This document shows positions 59,286 through 64,000 of a DNA stretch of 64,000 bases, in pieces; positions within the stretch are counted from its first letter, which is position 1, and every line of letters begins with the position of its first letter. The notes below the pieces were generated by a model. It was not told where the DNA came from, did not search any database, and saw nothing but the letters and a program-made list of their open reading frames with translations. Both the position numbers and the translations under genes were made by a program. Source of the stretch: Alviniconcha marisindica (lineage: Eukaryota > Mollusca > Gastropoda > Provannidae); assembly GCA_018857735.1 (NCBI GenBank), contig JABMCL010003715.1:266001-330000 (forward strand), read 5' to 3'.

Positions 59286-59334
59286 CCCCACGCACGCCCA
59301 CGGCCCCGCCCGCATCGGCTAACAGCTGATCTGG

Positions 59335-59720
59335 AGCATTATATCAGTTACCGAAGATAGACGCTGACGTGTTGAACTGAGTGGTCTGTTTCAAGAATCA
59401 ATCAGGAGGGGGTCGGGGAGGGGGGATCAGCAGCGCTCGACAGACATCACTTATGGCAAGGGAATAAAAGTTCGTTCGACTGATAGAAATCTAGGTGACT
59501 GTTTAGGGAGCTGAGACGAGTCGAGATCTGATGCTTTGTATCAGTTGCCGAAGATAGACGCTGACGTGTTGAACTGAGTGGTCTATTTCAAGAACCAGTC
59601 AGCGGCAGGGGTTGCTGAACAGCGCTCGCCAGACATCACTTATGGCAAGGGAACAAATCATCGCTCTTTCCAAGGATGGAAATGTAGGTGAATGTATTTT
59701 GTTCGGGGAGTAAAGGTGAG
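59335..59720 (+). repeat. Direct duplication of about 195 bp
   Basis: The block with CCGAAGATAGACGCTGACGT, GTTGAACTGAGTGGTCT and CAGACATCACTTATGGCAAG lies at about 59345-59470 and 59545-59655. It is followed each time by a related GAGTCGAGATCT segment. Confidence 0.9.
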
Positions 59721-59934
59721 TCGAGATCTAGGTTGACTGGTTCCGGTGTTTGGCGGTGACGTATTCATTCATCCTCAAACCGCATCAGAACTGATAAGCG
59801 GATTATATCTTTTGAGCTCCCGTGCAGTGGGTAGGCTTTCGCCGTGGTGGATGGGGATTGTTTTTTAATCCCACAAGTGCTCGGTTTGTTCCCCGGTTCA
59901 GACTGAGAACTGGGGTTACTCTTTCAAGTCCGTC

Positions 59935-60235
59935 GTTTCTACCTCAGGTGGTTCAAACCACATGACATGCTAGGTATCGTTTCTACCACGGGTAGTTCAA
60001 ACTACATGGCATGCTAGGTATCGTTTCTACCTCGGGTAGTTCAAACCACATGCCATGCTAGATATCGTGTCTACCTCGGGTAGTTCAAACCACATGCCAT
60101 GCTAGGTATTGTTTCTACCTCGGGCAGTTCAAACCACATGCCATGCTAGGTATCGTTTCTACCTCGGGTAGTTCAAACCACATGGCATGCTAGGTATCGT
60201 TTCTACCTCAGGTAGTTCAAACCACACGACATGCT
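59935..60235 (+). repeat. 44-bp minisatellite, about 6-7 units
   Basis: The period is exactly 44 bp over most of the array (59971, 60015, 60059, 60103, 60147, 60191). The unit reads TAGGTATCGTTTCTACCTCG, then GGTAGTTCAAACCACATG and CCATGC. Confidence 0.96.
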
Positions 60236-60689
60236 CGGCTGTGCGGAGTGTTTCGTGAGGTACTGAGGGCCAGCAAGTGAACGCAGTGTTTTGGTGATGG
60301 CAGTGACAGATACAGGACCATTCGGGTTCAGCTGTAGAATTCTGACGCAACCAAGTTATCCGACCTACGCTCTATTGCATACCAAGGTTCTGCAGTCTAA
60401 AACAAACTCTCGCACAACATCAGGCATGCATCTTCCTTCAGCTTTCAGAACTGCTCCCAAAACGGAACCTTTCCGTCCACAGAATATGCGGTTTTTCATT
60501 CAAGGAGTGGGTATCGGAGCGTAAATTAACACCGCTATGCGCCTGTATGTGTGTGTTTGTTTTGGGGGGGGGGGGGGGGGATTATATATATAATTTTTTT
60601 TAAGCCTGCACTCGTGCAGCTGCTTCATATTTACCCAGTATGAATGTAAATTGTTCGTGCATCCCATTCCGGCAGTAGTCATTGTCTAT

Positions 60690-61400
60690 CGCCCCGATAT
60701 AACCGTTATGATTGGGCGTCAGACCAATTATCTGTCCGTCTGTGAGTTGCCATTGTGAGGCGCTGAGTAGGGCTCATCTCGAGAGGACAATTGTTCACCG
60801 CTAATATTCTAAATTGGATCACAGCCGATAGCTACAGAGCGGAAGGTGTGGCAGCAGTTCCACAACGTTGTATAATACCTGCACTTTTCCATCGCCGGAC
60901 GCATTTCAGGGTGAGTTGTGCGTCGTGGCTGTACGCAGTTTTGAGGCCGGCTGCGTCACAAACACGTCTGTGACTTTTCAGGCAATGTCATAGCTGTGTG
61001 GTGGATGTCACGTCCACCACCGCATAGGCCAGTGAAATAAGATGTGCTTTGAAACGGCTGTTTTCGTTGGTTGGTTCACGTTACCAGGCACTGTCTGACG
61101 GTAGGGCCCGATCACAGGCGATTGACGTTGCCATTATTGACATCTTCTTGTCTCTGGAACAAGAACGTTAGGAAGATACGTTAAGAGTTCCATGTCAGGA
61201 TTACTTCCAGCTAGTCTTCATGACATAACAGAGCCCATTGTTGAAATCCCCGAAAACGGGGTGCAGCTGTCGGAGTGACGGGCAGCACTGTACTTGGTGT
61301 AAACAAGCACTTATTCAAGACAAAATAACGGTACAATGAATGCTTATGCGGGCTCAAGAAGCTTGCTGCTTAAAGGTGGTTTTCTCATTTACATATAGTT
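60690..61400. other. No gene recognised
   Basis: A family B fragment (CGCCCCGATATAACCGTTAT) starts at 60689. The rest shows only short frames without protein features. Confidence 0.55.
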
Positions 61401-61404
61401 TTAA

Positions 61405-61597
<193 letters not shown>

Positions 61598-61854
61598 TAT
61601 CAACACTGTACTTTGCGTGTGTTAGACAGTATGTACAGGTGTGGGGAACGGTTGCACACGCTACCACCTCATCCATCATCGGCTGGAGCTATCGGTTTTA
61701 GCCGAGGGAACGCTGTGTGACGGTTGTTATGGTTTGGCTGTAGGCTGCTTGATACTTAACGCCCGGTCAACCGTGTACTGTGTAGATTAAAAAGATATTA
61801 GAGTGAAACCCACTGAGCCAATTGAATCGCGCGTAATTTTTTTTATATTTTTTA

Positions 61855-62070
61855 ATCCGATTGTCATTTCGTGACAAACGTCACTGTGTGTGTGGAGGAA
61901 TCGGAAACCAATAACGACAAAATCATAACAAAGTCTGTGGCGTCCTTGCCTTTAATCAAGCTCCAGGATATAATATCAGAGCGAAACACAACGACCCAAA
62001 TCACGTGGAAAAAAAGTCAGATTTTCATTTCGTTACAAACGTCACTGTGTCTATGGAGGAATCGGGAATA
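61855..62070 (+). repeat. Direct duplication of about 45 bp, 163 bp apart
   Basis: TCATTTCGTGACAAACGTCA followed by CTGTGTGTGTGGAGGAATCG at about 61864 recurs at about 62026 with four changes. Confidence 0.85.
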
Positions 62071-62149
62071 TGAGGCTGATGTTAGAAAGGCTGAATTCCT
62101 GGCACTGCAGGCGAAGCGTGAAGTGTATTCTGACCTTTTCCAGGCTTGG

Positions 62150-62285
62150 GGGAGGGTTCTGTGGTAGGCTAGGTCTGGGGGTTCTGTGGTAGGCTAGGTC
62201 TGGGGGTTTATGTGATAGGCTAGGTCTGGGGGTTCTGTGGTAGGCTAGGTCTGGGGGTTTTGTGGTAGGCTAGGTCTGGGTTCTC
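62150..62285 (+). repeat. 27-bp minisatellite, five units
   Basis: The unit reads GGTTCTGTGGTAGGCTAGGT plus CTGGGG, repeated five times with small changes. Confidence 0.95.
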
Positions 62286-62445
62286 GGCAGAGGGACTCCA
62301 ATTTCTGCCCCAGTCGTAGGGCCCCACCGCCCGCGGGTTGTTGGGCCGGCAACAATGAAGAACGTCCAAGAGACGGGCTGGTAGGGACGAAGGGTGGGGT
62401 GATGTAGAGTGACCGACCCGGTCAGAAGAGTTGAGTTACTGGGAG

Positions 62446-62456
62446 TGTGTGTGTGT

Positions 62457-62489
<33 letters not shown>
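62446..62489. repeat. (GT)n followed by about 32 consecutive G
   Basis: The longest mononucleotide run in the window, capable of forming G-quadruplex structures. Its exact length in the assembly should be treated with caution. Confidence 0.9.
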
Positions 62490-62490
<1 letters not shown>

Positions 62491-63016
62491 TCATTGTTAT
62501 GTGAACTTAGCTGTCAGTGTCATGACCATTTCCGTTACAGAACGGCGTTCACGCCAGCACCCACCTTAGCTTGTCTAGTCGGCGCGTCTGCGTGCAGCCT
62601 AGCCACGCAGGCATCACCAGAGCGGAAACCGTGCGTGTTGGGGGAAAGCTTCCTGCCAGAGATGGCCCTGCACGCTTTCCCGTGGGTTACAGTCGCCACC
62701 GTGCCCCGTCCTACGGCACCGACTGTGTACCGAAGCGGCGGGTCGTGAGTTTGTCCGCGGAGAGAGATAGCCTACAGAGGAGGATGCATCATCGATTTCG
62801 CGCCCCCCCCCCCCCCCCCCCCTCTTCCCCCTCCCCCCTTCCACCCTCCCCCTTTCTCCGCCCTCTGGCTCTGTATCAAGCCGTTTTGGCGCAGGCTCTG
62901 ATCTAGTTTTCACTAGTTGCCGAGAAGGCTTGTGATGTGGAGTTTGGGCTGATTGCTTGGGACTCGTTCGTCGTCGTTCCAAGTTCGGGCCACAAGTCTC
63001 TCCAAGTTCGGGCCAC

Positions 63017-63019
<3 letters not shown>

Positions 63020-63092
<73 letters not shown>
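63020..63092. repeat. (CT)n microsatellite
   Basis: About 36 CT units. Just upstream, GTTCCAAGTTCGGGCCACAA and CTCTCCAAGTTCGGGCCACA are a short direct duplication. Confidence 0.95.
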
Positions 63093-63096
<4 letters not shown>

Positions 63097-63354
63097 CGCT
63101 CTGTGCCGTCTGGACGCCCCGGGGCTGACAACAGGCACGGGCGCACGTGAAACCGTGAATCGATTCGATCCCAGCCTTTTTCCCTTTTCCTTTTTCCTTC
63201 TCTCGTGCGAAAGCATTGATTCGCCCAACCCAATCGACCGCAGCTTGTGGCATTTTTTTTATTTTTTTGTGTGTGTGTGGAAGGTGGGAACATTTGATCG
63301 GTAATCGCAACTTGTGTGAAGGGGTCCCGTTCCTTAACGGTGGCGGAGTTGGTG

Positions 63355-63375
63355 CTGTGTGTGTGTGTGTGTGTG

Positions 63376-63426
<51 letters not shown>
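63355..63426. repeat. (GT)n microsatellite
   Basis: About 35 GT units with one interruption. Confidence 0.95.
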
Positions 63427-63427
<1 letters not shown>

Positions 63428-63569
63428 CGTCTGTCAGTGCGTCTGTCAATGTGTGTGTGTGTCGGTGTGGAACAGAGAGATGATTTGGGCGTCACGATTC
63501 CAAGCATCATAACGCCTGTCCTGTTTTCAGCTGCATGGTTTAATTACAGCAATGTCACACACACACACG

Positions 63570-63613
63570 AGCGCGCGCGCCCCCCCCCCCCTCCCCCCCC
63601 CTCTCCCCCCATC

Positions 63614-63681
<68 letters not shown>
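63570..63681. repeat. C-rich run and (CT)n microsatellite
   Basis: GCGCGCGC, C-rich sequence and about 31 CT units. No gene is seen to the end of the window. Confidence 0.95.
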
Positions 63682-63683
<2 letters not shown>

Positions 63684-64000
63684 CCTGAGGCGACTGTTGA
63701 CGAGAGTTTAAAGCCCAAGAACTAACCCTTCTTTCTCTTCTCCCTCCACCTCGTTCGAGCTCCTCGTTCTTGGCAAAGTAGGTTATCATTCTCATTAGAA
63801 TTGATTCCTTTCTTTCTGTCGGTTGAACCACGACTGAGAATCGATGTAAGCTTTTTTCCCGATTGTTTGCTTGGGATTGCCCCTCCCCCCAAGAGAGCAG
63901 GAAACCGACCTTCATTTTAGTGCCCCCGCAGTAACGATTTCCACAACAACAATTTGAGACTAGGAAAAGGTCGAACGAAACGTGGTGTACAGGATAGACC

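Noticed and set aside
62614..63449. Minus-strand frames up to 204 codons
   Set aside because: Their centres are (CT)n and (GT)n tracts; the flanks have no recognisable domain or splice structure.

Overview
This is a eukaryotic window. Its genes are split by many GT-AG introns, dinucleotide microsatellites and homopolymer G/C runs are very dense, and short dispersed repeats recur in both orientations. The encoded proteins are animal ciliary, centrosomal and lipid-transfer proteins, so the source is a metazoan. The divergence level, the microsatellite load and the repeat types suggest a lophotrochozoan, most likely a mollusc and perhaps a gastropod; that placement is inference.

Three genes are well supported, all built by joining exons in phase. 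(1) MKS1 (+, 8296-21195) is complete: 20 coding exons, 555 aa, a B9-domain protein of the ciliary transition zone. (2) MZT2 (-, 26395-24413) has two coding exons and about 121 aa, and encodes a mitotic-spindle organizing protein bound to gamma-tubulin complexes. (3) OSBP (+, from 27414, running off the window) shows its first four coding exons: a PH domain followed by the dimerising central helices. The sterol-binding ORD is not seen and must lie further right. MKS1 and MZT2 are tail to tail. MZT2 and OSBP are head to head across about 1 kb that probably holds a shared promoter region.

Layout: 1-165 holds a possible minus-strand first exon with two RFX X-box-like motifs upstream. 0.75-8.3 kb is AT-rich intergenic sequence with microsatellites. 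8.3-22.8 kb is MKS1 and its 3' UTR. 22.9-26.4 kb is MZT2. 27.4-39 kb is OSBP exons 1-4 with long introns. 39-43 kb is duplicated intronic sequence. From about 43.1 kb to the end the sequence becomes much richer in CpG and G+C and carries many unrelated minisatellites, fragments of a dispersed repeat, and one long acidic open frame (50798-52516, 572 aa). That right part is either a huge OSBP intron with alternative first exons or a neighbouring locus; the sequence alone does not decide.

The most unusual observation is that five exon-intron junctions of MKS1 and OSBP lie inside tandem repeats. These are the exon 13 acceptor, exon 15 donor, exon 17 acceptor and exon 19 donor of MKS1, and the exon 4 donor of OSBP. 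Each array carries extra copies of the splice site and of a piece of coding exon into the adjacent intron, making rows of decoy sites. I found no operon, CRISPR array, transposase or reverse-transcriptase frame, rRNA or convincing tRNA gene.
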